64,000 nt of DNA, taken from contig JACKML010000010.1 of the NCBI GenBank assembly GCA_024235415.1, forward strand, positions 1 to 64,000, read 5' to 3'. The stretch is from Chromatiaceae bacterium (GTDB lineage: Bacteria; Pseudomonadota; Gammaproteobacteria; Chromatiales; Chromatiaceae). The translations under genes and the position numbers were made by a program. Positions 1 through 8,064 of this stretch are shown here, piece by piece. The notes beneath the pieces are model-generated. The model was given only the letters and a program-made list of their open reading frames with translations, was not told the DNA's origin and ran no database searches. How positions within the stretch are numbered: position 1 is the first letter of the stretch; the number at the start of each line of letters is the position of its first letter.

Positions 1-1224
1 TATGATCTGATGCATGCGACCTACTGCCGGATCTTCGAGCGCTGCGGCCTCGACTTCCGCCCGGTCGCGGCGGACACCGGCAGCATCGGCGGCAGCGGTT
101 CGCACGAGTTCCATGTCCTGGCCGACTCGGGCGAAGACGCCATCGCTTTCTCCACCGGCAGCGACTATGCGGCCAATATCGAGCTTGCCGAAGCGGTCGC
201 ACCCGCGCCGTCCGCCGCCGCGCCGACACGCGCGATGGAAATCATCGACACCCCCAACGCGAAGACGATTGCCGAACTGGTCGAACAGTTCGACCAGCCG
301 ATCGAGCGCACGGTGAAGACCCTGATCGTGGTCGCCGCCGATGGCGTCGAACCCGGCCTGGTCGCCCTGCTGCTGCGCGGCGATCATGAGCTGAACCCGA
401 TCAAGGCGGAGAAGCTGCCACTGGTCGCCAGCCCTCTGCAGATGGCAAGCGAGGAACAGATCCGCGCCGCCGTCGGTGCCGGGCCGGGCTCCCTCGGACC
501 TGTCGGCCTGGGCCTGCCGATGATCGTCGACCGTGCGGCTGCGGTGGTCAGTGACTTCAGTGCCGGTGCCAACGTCGATGGCAAACACTGTTTCGGCATC
601 AACTGGGACCGCGATGTCGCGCTGCCCGAGGTCGCCGACATCCGCAACGTGGTCGAGGGCGACCCCAGCCCGGACGGCAAGGGAACACTGACCATCGCTC
701 GTGGCATCGAGGTCGGGCATATCTTCCAGCTCGGTCAGAAATACAGCGCGGCACTGAATGCCATGGTGCTCGACGAAGGTGGCCGCCAGGTGACGATGAC
801 CATGGGTTGCTATGGCATTGGCGTTTCACGCGTGGTCGGTGCGGCCATCGAACAGCACAACGACGACCAGGGCATCACCTGGCCAACGGCGATAGCGCCA
901 TTCACCCTTGCGCTGATCCCAATGCAGATGAAGAAATCGCAACGGGTGCGGGACGCGGCGGAAACGCTTTACAACGAACTGCGCGCCGCCGGGATCGATG
1001 TCCTGTTCGATGATCGCGACGCGCGCCCTGGCGTGATGTTCGCGGATATGGAGCTGATTGGCATCCCGCACCGCGTGGTCATCGGCGAACGTGGCCTGGA
1101 CAATGGTGAACTCGAGTATCGCGCTCGCAAGGACAGCGAGAACCGGATGCTGCCGCTCGCCGGCTTCGTCGACTTCATCAGGGACACGATTGCGGCAGAA
1201 ACAGCGGGCACCGTGTCGGCCTGA
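1..1224 (+). CDS. proS: Prolyl-tRNA synthetase, C-terminal part (5' truncated by window edge)
   Basis: ProRS charges tRNA-Pro with proline in the cytoplasm. The frame is open from base 1, so the start codon lies upstream of the window; 407 residues are visible. The visible part begins in the class II catalytic core (CGLDFRPVAADTGSIGGS, then SHEFHVL). It continues through the inserted YbaK-like editing domain (roughly residues 75-220), returns to the core (GCYGIGVSRVVGAAIEQ, motif 3 region) and ends with the anticodon-binding domain. The editing insertion is typical of the bacterial long form, as in E. coli. The following gene is on the opposite strand, so this is the end of its transcription unit. 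Confidence 0.97.
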   Translation, partial: YDLMHATYCRIFERCGLDFRPVAADTGSIGGSGSHEFHVLADSGEDAIAFSTGSDYAANIELAEAVAPAPSAAAPTRAMEIIDTPNAKTIAELVEQFDQPIERTVKTLIVVAADGVEPGLVALLLRGDHELNPIKAEKLPLVASPLQMASEEQIRAAVGAGPGSLGPVGLGLPMIVDRAAAVVSDFSAGANVDGKHCFGINWDRDVALPEVADIRNVVEGDPSPDGKGTLTIARGIEVGHIFQLGQKYSAALNAMVLDEGGRQVTMTMGCYGIGVSRVVGAAIEQHNDDQGITWPTAIAPFTLALIPMQMKKSQRVRDAAETLYNELRAAGIDVLFDDRDARPGVMFADMELIGIPHRVVIGERGLDNGELEYRARKDSENRMLPLAGFVDFIRDTIAAETAGTVSA

Positions 1225-1300
1225 TCAGAGATCGAGAGCCGTGGCCTCAGGTGCTCGGGGCACAGCCCCGCCGGCATAGACTGCCAGTACCGCAGCCACG

Positions 1301-2206
1301 TCAGTCAGCGGCAATGCTGACCGTGACCTCGACCTCGTTGCCGTTTCCGCGGTATTCAACGGCATCAAAGCTGATCATGCGTGACATGGCAATGCCTCGG
1401 CCATGCGTGTCGAAGGCGCGCGCCGGGTCCATGTCGAGGTATTGCTGCCAGTCGAAGCCCTGCCCTTCATCCCTGATCACCACCCGGACCTTGTCCGGTT
1501 CGCGGCAGTACCTGACCACCACCTCTCTCGAGGCATATCTCACATCGGCGAGGCGTCTTTCGACCTCGGTCTCCCATTGCTCCCGATCCTGCAGCTGCCC
1601 TTTCTCGGCATAGCTGATCTCCAGGTTGCCATGCTCCACTGCATTGACCAGCAACTCTGTCAAACCGATTACCACACGACGCGGATCCGGGCAGGCGTTG
1701 GCCAGCACCGTCGCCAGATCGCGTGCCGAGCGCAGGGACTTGAACGTGAAAGATCCCTCCCGCATCAGGCCGAAGGTGCGGGCTGCGACGTCACTGCCCG
1801 CGAGTGCGCGACGATAGCGCATCCGGTCGTCGACGGCCGTGGAAAGGACGCTCAACAGCATGTCCTCGTCGAACGGCTTGGTCAGGTAGTAATAGGCGCC
1901 CGCCTGCAGGCCCTCGACGACTTCCTGCTTGGCTGTCATTGCTGTCTGCAGGATTACCGGCACACTCTGCAACACCGGGTGTTCCTTTATGCGTGACAGC
2001 ACCTCCAGCCCATTCAGGCCCGGCATCATGCGGTCCAGGATCACGACATCGTAACGACCCGGGTCCGCCTCGAGCATCTGCCACGCGGCCAGGCCATCCG
2101 CCGCGGACTCGGTCCTGTAGCCGGTGTCCTCAAGGTATTCCAGAAGAATATCGATATTGACGGGCTCGTCATCCACGACGAGAACCGTCGGATTGGCATC
2201 ATTCAT
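1301..2206 (-). CDS. Response regulator with C-terminal anti-sigma-type ATPase domain
   Basis: The N-terminal half is a receiver domain: acidic pair near residues 12-13, phospho-acceptor Asp58 in VVILDRMMPG, and the TA and KPFDED switch/Lys region. The C-terminal half is a GHKL ATPase of the RsbW/anti-sigma kinase type (LTELLVNAVEHGN box, then DEGQGFDW and THGRGIAMSRM). Such fusions usually act by partner-switching or Ser/Thr phosphorylation of an antagonist rather than by binding DNA. I prefer the ATG at 2206 because GAGG lies 7 bases upstream; an ATG at 2227 is also in frame. It lies about 80 bases downstream of the PAS kinase gene on the same strand, which is probably its phosphodonor. No anti-anti-sigma (STAS) partner is visible nearby. 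Confidence 0.9.
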   Translation of the reverse strand: MNDANPTVLVVDDEPVNIDILLEYLEDTGYRTESAADGLAAWQMLEADPGRYDVVILDRMMPGLNGLEVLSRIKEHPVLQSVPVILQTAMTAKQEVVEGLQAGAYYYLTKPFDEDMLLSVLSTAVDDRMRYRRALAGSDVAARTFGLMREGSFTFKSLRSARDLATVLANACPDPRRVVIGLTELLVNAVEHGNLEISYAEKGQLQDREQWETEVERRLADVRYASREVVVRYCREPDKVRVVIRDEGQGFDWQQYLDMDPARAFDTHGRGIAMSRMISFDAVEYRGNGNEVEVTVSIAAD

Positions 2207-2287
2207 CGTGGCCTCGGATTCCGCCATCTTTCATGGGCGCATTGCAGACACTATAGACACAGTGACCGGGCACGTTGGCATTCGCGG

Positions 2288-3646
2288 TCAACGATGGGCC
2301 TGCAATCTGGGCAGAACGACGGTGAAGCACGCACCAGCGCCAGGGTTGTTCGCGGCAGATATCTCGCCGCCGTGTGCGTGCACGATCTCTCGTGAGATCG
2401 CCAATCCGAGACCGGTGCCGCCGTTCTGACGGCGATTGCGACTGCTCTGTTCGAACTTGTCGAACACGCTCAGCAACTCGGCCTCCGGTATACCCACGCC
2501 GCTGTCGGAAACGACGATGGATACCGCAGGTATCGGATCATCGGCATTGCGCTCCAACGTCGTATCATCGATGGAAATCGTGACCACACCGCCGTCGGCG
2601 GAGAACTTCAGCGCATTGGACAGCAGGTTGCGTACCAACTGCCCGATACGTTCGGCGTCGATTTCGATTACAGTCTCCGCTGCGTCCGAGGCGAAGCGGA
2701 TCTTCTGCTGGCGCTGATCTGCCAACACCTCGTATTCGGTGAGGACCGCCTCGATCACGTCGGTCAGACTGGACGGCCGCATATCGCAGACCAGCCTGCC
2801 CGCCTCGGCCTTGGACAGGTCCAGCAGATCATTGATCATGGATAGCAGGCGTGAACCGGCACCGTTGATGCGGTTGAAATACTGCTCCAGCTTTTCCGGC
2901 TTCGCCGTCGCCAGCTTTTTCCTGCCAAGGTCCGAATAGCTCAGGATGGCGTGCATCGGCGTACGCAACTCGTGCGACATATTGGCGAGGAACTCTGATT
3001 TCGCGAGGTTGGCGCGCTCTGCCTGGTCCTTTGCGTGACGAATTTCTTCGACCTGCTCCGCCACCAGGTTTTCCAGGTTCTCGCGATGCTGGCGCAACTC
3101 CTCGTCGATGTGCTTGCGTTCGGTGATGTCGCGCAGGATGCACAGGAAAGCCTCGTAGCCCGCGGATTCGCCAGTATTTGCCGTATCGGAGAAATCATCG
3201 AACAACACCAGGTCGTCCGCCTCGATCTCCGCAATCGACACCTCCAGCAACACCGGCGTACCGTCGCGCCGCAGTCCGATCAGTGGGGTGTCGTACTGCT
3301 TTTTCGTATTCTGCGCATAGTTGAGCAGATAGGCGGGAACATCCTGCTCGTACTGCGGCGGCAGGTGGAACAGGCGCTGCCCGTGCTGGTGCAGGACCTC
3401 GATCTCGGCATAGTCGAAGATGCGCTCGGCGGCCCTGTTGAAACTGCTGATGGTGCCGTCGGATTCGAACTGGATAATTGCGTCGGTGGCGCGATGCAGC
3501 AACGACTGCATGCGCGTCTGTGTACTGATCAACTCGTGGCCGGAGCGCGTCAGTTGTGCGATCTGCTCGCGCAGAGAGCCGACCTCGGCACGCAGCGCTT
3601 CCCCGGCGTCCGGATCGATCAGCGGGTCCGCGGAAACTTTCGCCAT
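2288..3646 (-). CDS. Soluble PAS-domain sensor histidine kinase
   Basis: This 452-residue kinase has no transmembrane segment, so it should sense a cytoplasmic signal. It has an N-terminal coiled coil (about 15-45), a PAS domain (about 48-175, ending in the PAC signature CILRDITERKH) and a second coiled coil. HisKA follows with His225 in ANMSHELRTP, then a full HATPase with N box (LLSNALKFS), G1 (DSGVGIP) and G2 (GGTGLGLAISREI). I chose the ATG at 3646; the upstream in-frame ATG at 3685 adds 13 unconvincing residues. It is followed in the same direction by the receiver/anti-sigma ATPase gene, and the two likely form one operon and one pathway. The signal is unknown. Confidence 0.92.
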   Translation of the reverse strand: MAKVSADPLIDPDAGEALRAEVGSLREQIAQLTRSGHELISTQTRMQSLLHRATDAIIQFESDGTISSFNRAAERIFDYAEIEVLHQHGQRLFHLPPQYEQDVPAYLLNYAQNTKKQYDTPLIGLRRDGTPVLLEVSIAEIEADDLVLFDDFSDTANTGESAGYEAFLCILRDITERKHIDEELRQHRENLENLVAEQVEEIRHAKDQAERANLAKSEFLANMSHELRTPMHAILSYSDLGRKKLATAKPEKLEQYFNRINGAGSRLLSMINDLLDLSKAEAGRLVCDMRPSSLTDVIEAVLTEYEVLADQRQQKIRFASDAAETVIEIDAERIGQLVRNLLSNALKFSADGGVVTISIDDTTLERNADDPIPAVSIVVSDSGVGIPEAELLSVFDKFEQSSRNRRQNGGTGLGLAISREIVHAHGGEISAANNPGAGACFTVVLPRLQAHR

Positions 3647-3805
3647 TGAATACGAGCGCTCCTGACAGTTGCCGAGCCCACACATACCGTCGGTAAGGCC
3701 ATCAATGCCGGATTAGCGGCACCGGTGGGGTGGACTTGAACCCGGTTGACAAGGCCGGCGACAGCCCGGAAACTCGGCCGCTGCGTTGAAGAGGAACTGG
3801 GATCG

Positions 3806-4321
3806 ATGGGGAAGGTTGAAGCGTTCGATCGGGAAGACCTGCTGAAGTGCGGCCATGGCGAGATGTTTGGTCCGGGCAACGCTCAGCTGCCGGTTCCGAA
3901 TATGTTGATGATGGACCGGGTGACCCGTATCGCCGACAGCGGCGGCCAGCATGGCAAGGGCGAGATCATTGCCGAACTCGATATCAACCCCGACCTGTGG
4001 TTTTTCGCCTGTCATTTCCCCGGCGACCCGGTGATGCCGGGCTGCCTGGGCCTCGATGCGATGTGGCAGTCGGTCGGCTTTTTCCTGGCCTGGCTGGGCA
4101 ATCCTGGGCACGGCCGCGCACTGGGCGTTGGCGAGGTCAAGTTCACAGGACAGGTACTGCCGACAGCGAAGAAAGTCACCTACTACATCGACGTAAAGCG
4201 GGTGATCACGCGCAAGCTGGTGCTCGGTATCGCCGACGGCCGCATGGAAGTCGATGGCCGCGAGATCTATACCGCAAAGGATCTGCGTGTTGGCCTGTTC
4301 ACCTCGACCGAGGGCTTCTGA
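3806..4321 (+). CDS. fabA: 3-hydroxydecanoyl-ACP dehydratase/isomerase FabA
   Basis: FabA dehydrates 3-hydroxydecanoyl-ACP and isomerises the product, opening the anaerobic unsaturated fatty acid route. The 171-residue protein is close to the E. coli form (172). The catalytic His70 and Asp84 are in place (FFACH, then MPGCLGLDAM), and the GRALGVGEVKFTGQVLP stretch is nearly invariant. The start at 3806 is preferred because GAGGAA lies 9 bases upstream; a longer in-frame start exists at 3746. The usual partner fabB is not adjacent, which is unusual since fabA-fabB is often an operon. It converges on the DUF3501 gene. Confidence 0.96.
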   Translation: MGKVEAFDREDLLKCGHGEMFGPGNAQLPVPNMLMMDRVTRIADSGGQHGKGEIIAELDINPDLWFFACHFPGDPVMPGCLGLDAMWQSVGFFLAWLGNPGHGRALGVGEVKFTGQVLPTAKKVTYYIDVKRVITRKLVLGIADGRMEVDGREIYTAKDLRVGLFTSTEGF

Positions 4322-4336
4322 GGCGCCACGCCCGGC

Positions 4337-4354
4337 GCAACGCTCGGGCGTTGC
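4337..4354. terminator. Stem-loop between convergent fabA and DUF3501 genes
   Basis: A perfect 7-bp stem (GCAACGC/GCGTTGC) with a TCGG tetraloop lies 16 bases after the fabA stop and 19 bases before the end of the convergent reverse-strand gene. It has no long T-run on either side, so its strength as an intrinsic terminator is uncertain. Confidence 0.45.
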
Positions 4355-4372
4355 TCATTCCGACGGGACCGT

Positions 4373-4957
4373 TCAGCCGAGATCACCAGCCAGCGAATCG
4401 CGGATGTTCTGCGGGATCGGCTCGGCCGTGTAGTTGTAGGCCGGGTGATCTATACCCATGCTGACCGGCGCCCCCTGCTTCACCGCCTGCGCCATTTCAG
4501 GCGTCAGTTCGATACGCAGAAAATGCACCGAAGAGGTCTTGTCTGCGGTCTCACGCTCGAGGTCTTCGTCGGCGATGGGCGTGACGCGGGCAAAATCGGC
4601 GACCTGCACCCAGATGTGCTTTTCGACACCCAGCAGCTGCGCCAGCTTTTCCCGTCGCTCCACCTCGTCCGGATACTCCATCATGAAGGTGGCCTTCCAG
4701 TTGGATCCGTCAGGTATCAGCGGGTTGTAGGCATCCAGCTCTTCCTGGATACCCGCCGCCTCGAAGATCCGTTCCGCGCGCAGCATCTCCTGGACCTGGT
4801 AGTGCATGGTCAGCGCGTCTTCGAAATATAACGTGGCATTGGGTCCGATCGGCAACTGCCGGTTGCGCTTGTGCGCCATCACGCGGGCACGGAACTCAGG
4901 CCGCACCTCGGCGTACTTTTCCAGGCTGAGCAGATCGCCTCTGGTCAGTTTGTTCAT
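4373..4957 (-). CDS. DUF3501 family protein
   Basis: This 194-residue cytosolic protein matches DUF3501, a family of unknown function that recurs beside rubrerythrin and a heterodisulfide-reductase-like Fe-S protein, as here. The family pattern is visible: N-terminal LTRGDLLSLEKYAEVRPEFR, a central YFEDALTMHYQVQEMLRAE helix, and a C-terminal VSMGIDHPAYNY. I chose the ATG at 4957 (AGAGG 8 bases upstream) over an in-frame GTG at 4966. It is the third gene of the rubrerythrin operon, 27 bases after the Fe-S protein. It may be an accessory factor for peroxide or Fe-S protection; that is inference from context. Confidence 0.88.
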   Translation of the reverse strand: MNKLTRGDLLSLEKYAEVRPEFRARVMAHKRNRQLPIGPNATLYFEDALTMHYQVQEMLRAERIFEAAGIQEELDAYNPLIPDGSNWKATFMMEYPDEVERREKLAQLLGVEKHIWVQVADFARVTPIADEDLERETADKTSSVHFLRIELTPEMAQAVKQGAPVSMGIDHPAYNYTAEPIPQNIRDSLAGDLG

Positions 4958-4984
4958 CGTTTCCACCTCTATCTCCGGTTCGGT

Positions 4985-6313
4985 TCAGATGCCGTAGGCG
5001 ATGCGTAACAGCGAGATCGGATGCTCCGGCTCACTGCCGTCATCCAGGCCATTGGCGATCTGGTGCCCGGCCATCGCGCAATCACTGCTGTAGTGGGCGG
5101 GCGCGTTTTGCTTGACCTTGTTGACCACCGGCCTGGCAATCTTCATCGACAGCTCGTGTGATTCCTTCTTCACCGCATAGGTGCCGTCATGGCCCGAGCA
5201 ACGCTCAATCACGTCGATCTCGGTGCCTGGCACGAGTGACAGTGCCTCACGGGTCTTGGGCCCGATTCGCTGCACGCGCTGATGGCAGGCCGCGTGATAG
5301 GAGACCTTGCCCAACGGGTTCTTGAACTCGGTGTTCAGCTTGCCGTACTTGTGACGCAGCATCAGGTACTCGAACGGGTCGTACATCGCATCACGCACCT
5401 TGATGACGTCCGGATCGTCCGGGTACATCAACGGCAACTCCTGCTTGAACATCAGCACGCAGGAAGGCACGGGCGCGACGATGTCCCAGCCTTCGTCGAC
5501 GAGCTTCGCCAACATCGGAATATTGACCTGCTTGGAACGCTCGACGGACTCGAAGTCGCCCAGTTCGAGCTTCGGCATGCCGCAGCACTTTTCCTTGTCC
5601 GCGGTGGTCACAGCGATCCCGTTGTGACGAAACACCGCCACCAGGTCTTCGCCGCTCTTCGGGTCGTTGCGGTTGCCGTAGCAGGTGGCGAACAGGGCCA
5701 CCTTGCCGGTGGTCGCGCCAGCGGCCTCGGCACCTTCGCCCGAGTCGCGCGACACCCGGTCACGCAGCGGCTTGCTGTGAAATTCGGGTAGCTTGGCGTC
5801 TTTGTGCACACCGAAGCTGTCCTGCAGGATGCCGCGGAAGGTCGCGTTCCTGTTCATCGCATTGACGATGCCACTGACCACCGGGATGCCGGCAATTGCA
5901 CCGACTGTATCCGTACTGGTCAGGGTCTTGTCGCGCAGCGAGGCGCCCTGTTGTTTGAACTTGACCGCCTTGGCCTGCAGCATCAGGTGAGGGAAATCCA
6001 GGTCCCATTCATGCGGCGGGACATAGGGACATTTCGTGAGGAAGCACAGGTCGCACAGATAGCACTGATCGACCACTTTCCAGTAGTCCTGCTTCGCCAC
6101 CCCGTCGACTTCCATCGTCGATGACTCGTCGACCAGGTCGAACAGGACCGGGAAGCTATGGCACAGGCTTATGCAGCGTCTGCAGCCGTGGCAGATATCG
6201 AAGACGCGCTCCATCTCGTGGAACAGCTTGCCTTCGTCATAGAACTCGGGATTTTTCCAATCCAACGCGTGTCGAGTCGGGGCCTCGAGACTGCCTTCGC
6301 GTGCACCAGCCAT
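4985..6313 (-). CDS. HdrD/GlpC-like (Fe-S)-binding oxidoreductase with CCG domains
   Basis: This 442-residue protein carries an N-terminal ferredoxin-like pair of 4Fe-4S sites: C41/C44/C47/C51 in DICHGCRRCISLC, then CYLCDLCFLTKCP. Two cysteine-rich CCG-type domains follow (KCCGMP near the middle; ACHQRVQ, ERCSGHDG and DCAMAGHQI in the last 120 residues), as in HdrB/HdrD and the GlpC/LutA families. No membrane segment is visible. Start at 6313: GAGGAA 8 bases upstream. It sits between rubrerythrin and DUF3501 and probably passes electrons within this peroxide-defence module. The substrate cannot be read from the sequence; glycolate or glycerol-phosphate oxidation is less likely because no flavin subunit is adjacent. 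Confidence 0.88.
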   Translation of the reverse strand: MAGAREGSLEAPTRHALDWKNPEFYDEGKLFHEMERVFDICHGCRRCISLCHSFPVLFDLVDESSTMEVDGVAKQDYWKVVDQCYLCDLCFLTKCPYVPPHEWDLDFPHLMLQAKAVKFKQQGASLRDKTLTSTDTVGAIAGIPVVSGIVNAMNRNATFRGILQDSFGVHKDAKLPEFHSKPLRDRVSRDSGEGAEAAGATTGKVALFATCYGNRNDPKSGEDLVAVFRHNGIAVTTADKEKCCGMPKLELGDFESVERSKQVNIPMLAKLVDEGWDIVAPVPSCVLMFKQELPLMYPDDPDVIKVRDAMYDPFEYLMLRHKYGKLNTEFKNPLGKVSYHAACHQRVQRIGPKTREALSLVPGTEIDVIERCSGHDGTYAVKKESHELSMKIARPVVNKVKQNAPAHYSSDCAMAGHQIANGLDDGSEPEHPISLLRIAYGI

Positions 6314-6358
6314 CGTTGATATTCCTCGCGTCTTCCTGGTTTTCGTATCGTCGTGCGA

Positions 6359-6392
6359 ACACATCGGGGGAAGCGTCGTCCCCCCGATGTGT
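6359..6392 (-). terminator. 12-bp stem-loop between rubrerythrin and Fe-S protein genes
   Basis: A perfect 12-bp inverted repeat (ACACATCGGGGG/CCCCCGATGTGT) encloses a 10-base loop just after the rubrerythrin stop codon. There is no T-run downstream on the reverse strand, so it is more likely an mRNA-stabilising or attenuating structure than a full terminator. It would favour rubrerythrin over the two downstream genes. Confidence 0.55.
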
Positions 6393-6398
6393 GGTGGA

Positions 6399-6818
6399 TC
6401 AGTCGTTCAGCTGATCCAGGGCCTTCTGGAAGCGATTGGCATGCGAACGCTCGGCCTTGGCCAGGGTCTCGAACCAATCAGCGATTTCGTCGTGGCCTTC
6501 TCCGCGCGCGGTCTTGGCCATACCCGGGTACATATCGGTGTACTCGTGGGTCTCACCCGCAATCGCGGTCTTGAGGTTGTCCGAAGTGCCGCCGAACGGC
6601 ATGCCGGTCGCCGGGTCGCCACACTGCTCGAGGTACTCGAGGTGGCCGTGTGCATGACCGGTCTCGCCTTCAGCGGTCGAACGGAATACGGCGGCGACGT
6701 CGTTGTAGCCCTCGACGTCAGCCTTGGCCGCGAAGTACAGGTAACGACGGTTGGCCTGTGACTCGCCCGCGAATGCGGCCTTCAGGTTGTCTTCAGTCTT
6801 GGAGCCTTTCAGAGACAT
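6399..6818 (-). CDS. Rubrerythrin family protein (diiron, no rubredoxin domain)
   Basis: Rubrerythrins use a diiron centre in a four-helix bundle to reduce hydrogen peroxide. This 139-residue form has the helices and carboxylate/His ligands: FAGESQANRRY, EGETGHAHGH, IAGETHEYTDMYP and KAERSHANRF. It lacks the C-terminal rubredoxin Cys4 domain, so an external electron donor is needed, plausibly the Fe-S protein downstream. Start at 6818 has an excellent site (GGAGGAT). The promoter region contains an OxyR-like operator, and oxyR itself is the next gene upstream. First gene of a three-gene reverse operon. Confidence 0.93.
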   Translation of the reverse strand: MSLKGSKTEDNLKAAFAGESQANRRYLYFAAKADVEGYNDVAAVFRSTAEGETGHAHGHLEYLEQCGDPATGMPFGGTSDNLKTAIAGETHEYTDMYPGMAKTARGEGHDEIADWFETLAKAERSHANRFQKALDQLND

Positions 6819-6876
6819 GTAGTTATCCTCCAGTCTTTTGGGTATGAGCCGGTTCCAACCGGCGGGTAGCGGAAGC

Positions 6877-6905
6877 AATATAGTGGGCGCCGGGCCTGCG
6901 AGGAA
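6877..6905 (-). promoter_or_regulatory. Candidate sigma70 promoter of the rubrerythrin operon
   Basis: On the reverse strand TATATT (plus-strand 6877-6882) is a good -10 box. The hexamer 17 bases upstream (6900-6905, TTCCTC) matches the -35 consensus poorly. A strong -10 with a weak -35 next to an activator site is what an OxyR-dependent promoter should look like. The leader also contains a 7-bp GCCGGTT/AACCGGC hairpin at 6848-6863. Confidence 0.5.
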
Positions 6906-6942
6906 ATTGATTCTGGCAATTCACTCGATAGCCGCCAACTAT
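6906..6942 (-). promoter_or_regulatory. OxyR operator upstream of rubrerythrin
   Basis: The plus strand reads ATTG-N7-CAAT-N7-ATAG-N7-CTAT. This is the four-tetranucleotide ATAG-N7-CTAT spacing of the OxyR tetramer site with 14 of 16 consensus positions matched and every spacer exactly seven bases. It abuts the -35 region of the rubrerythrin promoter and lies 74 bases beyond the oxyR stop codon, ideal for class I activation. Confidence 0.75.
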
Positions 6943-7015
6943 CGGGATGTCTTTCGGCATGGACACGCAATGCCGGCCCGCAAATGGGAACAGGCATCCT
7001 GCGCACGGTGATGTT

Positions 7016-7942
7016 TCAGTGAATCGCCTCGACGCACGACATCTCGCAACCCAGGACCGCATCGCGCAGCGCGGTGATCGCCTGCGGCCGCGGAAAACTC
7101 TTGCGCCAGGCCAGGGCAATCGTGCGCGACGGGGCATCGTGATCGAAGCGGCGAATGCTCAACAAGCGCTCGGAGAACCTGTCCGCACCCGCCGCCGAAC
7201 ACGGCAATATGGTCACACCCAGGCCGCTGGCCACCATGTACCGAATGGTCTCCAGCGAGCCACCCTCCAGCGTCTGCACCGGGCTGCCCTCTGCCGTACT
7301 GCGCCGAAGGCAATCGGGACAGACCTGCAGCACCTGGTCACGGAAGCAGTGCCCTGCGCCCAGCAGCAGGACGTTTTCATTGCGCAGGTCGCCGACCTGA
7401 AAACTCGCTTTCTGATTCAATGGATGACTACTGGGCAACAGCAGCACGAAGGGTTCGCGGTACAGCGGCATGGTGAGCACACCGGGCTCGTCGAACGGCA
7501 GCGAGATCAGGATCACGTCGAGTTCGCCGCGCTTGAGCTTTTCCGCCAGGCTCGCGGTGTAGTTCTCTTCGATCACCAGCGGCATCTTCGGCGCGCGGTC
7601 CGCCAGTTGCGGAATCAGGTGTGGCAGCAGATAGGGCCCGATGGTGTAGATCGCGCCGAGTCGCAACGGGCCGTCGAGCTGGTCCTGGCCGCGCCGCGCG
7701 ATCTGGCGGATGCTGCTCGCCTCCTCCAGTACGCGCTGCGCCTGGGCAACGATCTGCTCGCCCACCGGGGTGACGCTGACTTCACCCTTGCGGCGCTCGA
7801 ACAGGCTCAGACCCAGCTCTTCCTCGAGCTTCTTCACCGCCACGCTGAGCGTGGGCTGGCTGATGAAGCAGGTCTCGGCGGCGCGCCCGAAATGCCGCTC
7901 TCGCGCCACAGCAACGATGTACTTGAGTTCGTTAAGGGTCAT
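7016..7942 (-). CDS. oxyR: LysR-type peroxide sensor OxyR
   Basis: OxyR activates peroxide-defence genes when hydrogen peroxide forms an intramolecular disulfide. The 308-residue protein has an N-terminal winged helix-turn-helix (HFGRAAETCFISQPTLS) and a LysR effector domain. Redox cysteines fall at positions 199 and 208 (GHCFRDQVLQVCPDC), exactly as in E. coli OxyR, with an extra Cys at 211. The likely direct target is the rubrerythrin operon immediately downstream, whose promoter carries an OxyR-type operator. It is transcribed divergently from cpdA. Confidence 0.95.
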   Translation of the reverse strand: MTLNELKYIVAVARERHFGRAAETCFISQPTLSVAVKKLEEELGLSLFERRKGEVSVTPVGEQIVAQAQRVLEEASSIRQIARRGQDQLDGPLRLGAIYTIGPYLLPHLIPQLADRAPKMPLVIEENYTASLAEKLKRGELDVILISLPFDEPGVLTMPLYREPFVLLLPSSHPLNQKASFQVGDLRNENVLLLGAGHCFRDQVLQVCPDCLRRSTAEGSPVQTLEGGSLETIRYMVASGLGVTILPCSAAGADRFSERLLSIRRFDHDAPSRTIALAWRKSFPRPQAITALRDAVLGCEMSCVEAIH

Positions 7943-7992
7943 AACCGCGGGAATCTGCTCACAAAATCGGAACCAAACACCGATCGTCGGAT

Positions 7993-8020
7993 TTGTGCCG
8001 CCGGAGGTATGGGCTACTAT
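7993..8020 (+). promoter_or_regulatory. Candidate cpdA promoter
   Basis: TTGTGC (7993-7998) and TACTAT (8015-8020) are separated by 16 bases, within the oxyR/cpdA divergent region and about 45 bases before the cpdA start. It is a moderate sigma70 match only. Confidence 0.35.
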
Positions 8021-8064
8021 AACCTGAAATAAGATATGGGGACCCAGCGGGGCTCAATGCAGCA

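Noticed and set aside
3718..3760. tRNA-like TTCAAGT segment on the reverse strand near fabA
   Set aside because: The T-loop sequence is present but only two base pairs of T stem form, and no acceptor or anticodon arm can be drawn.
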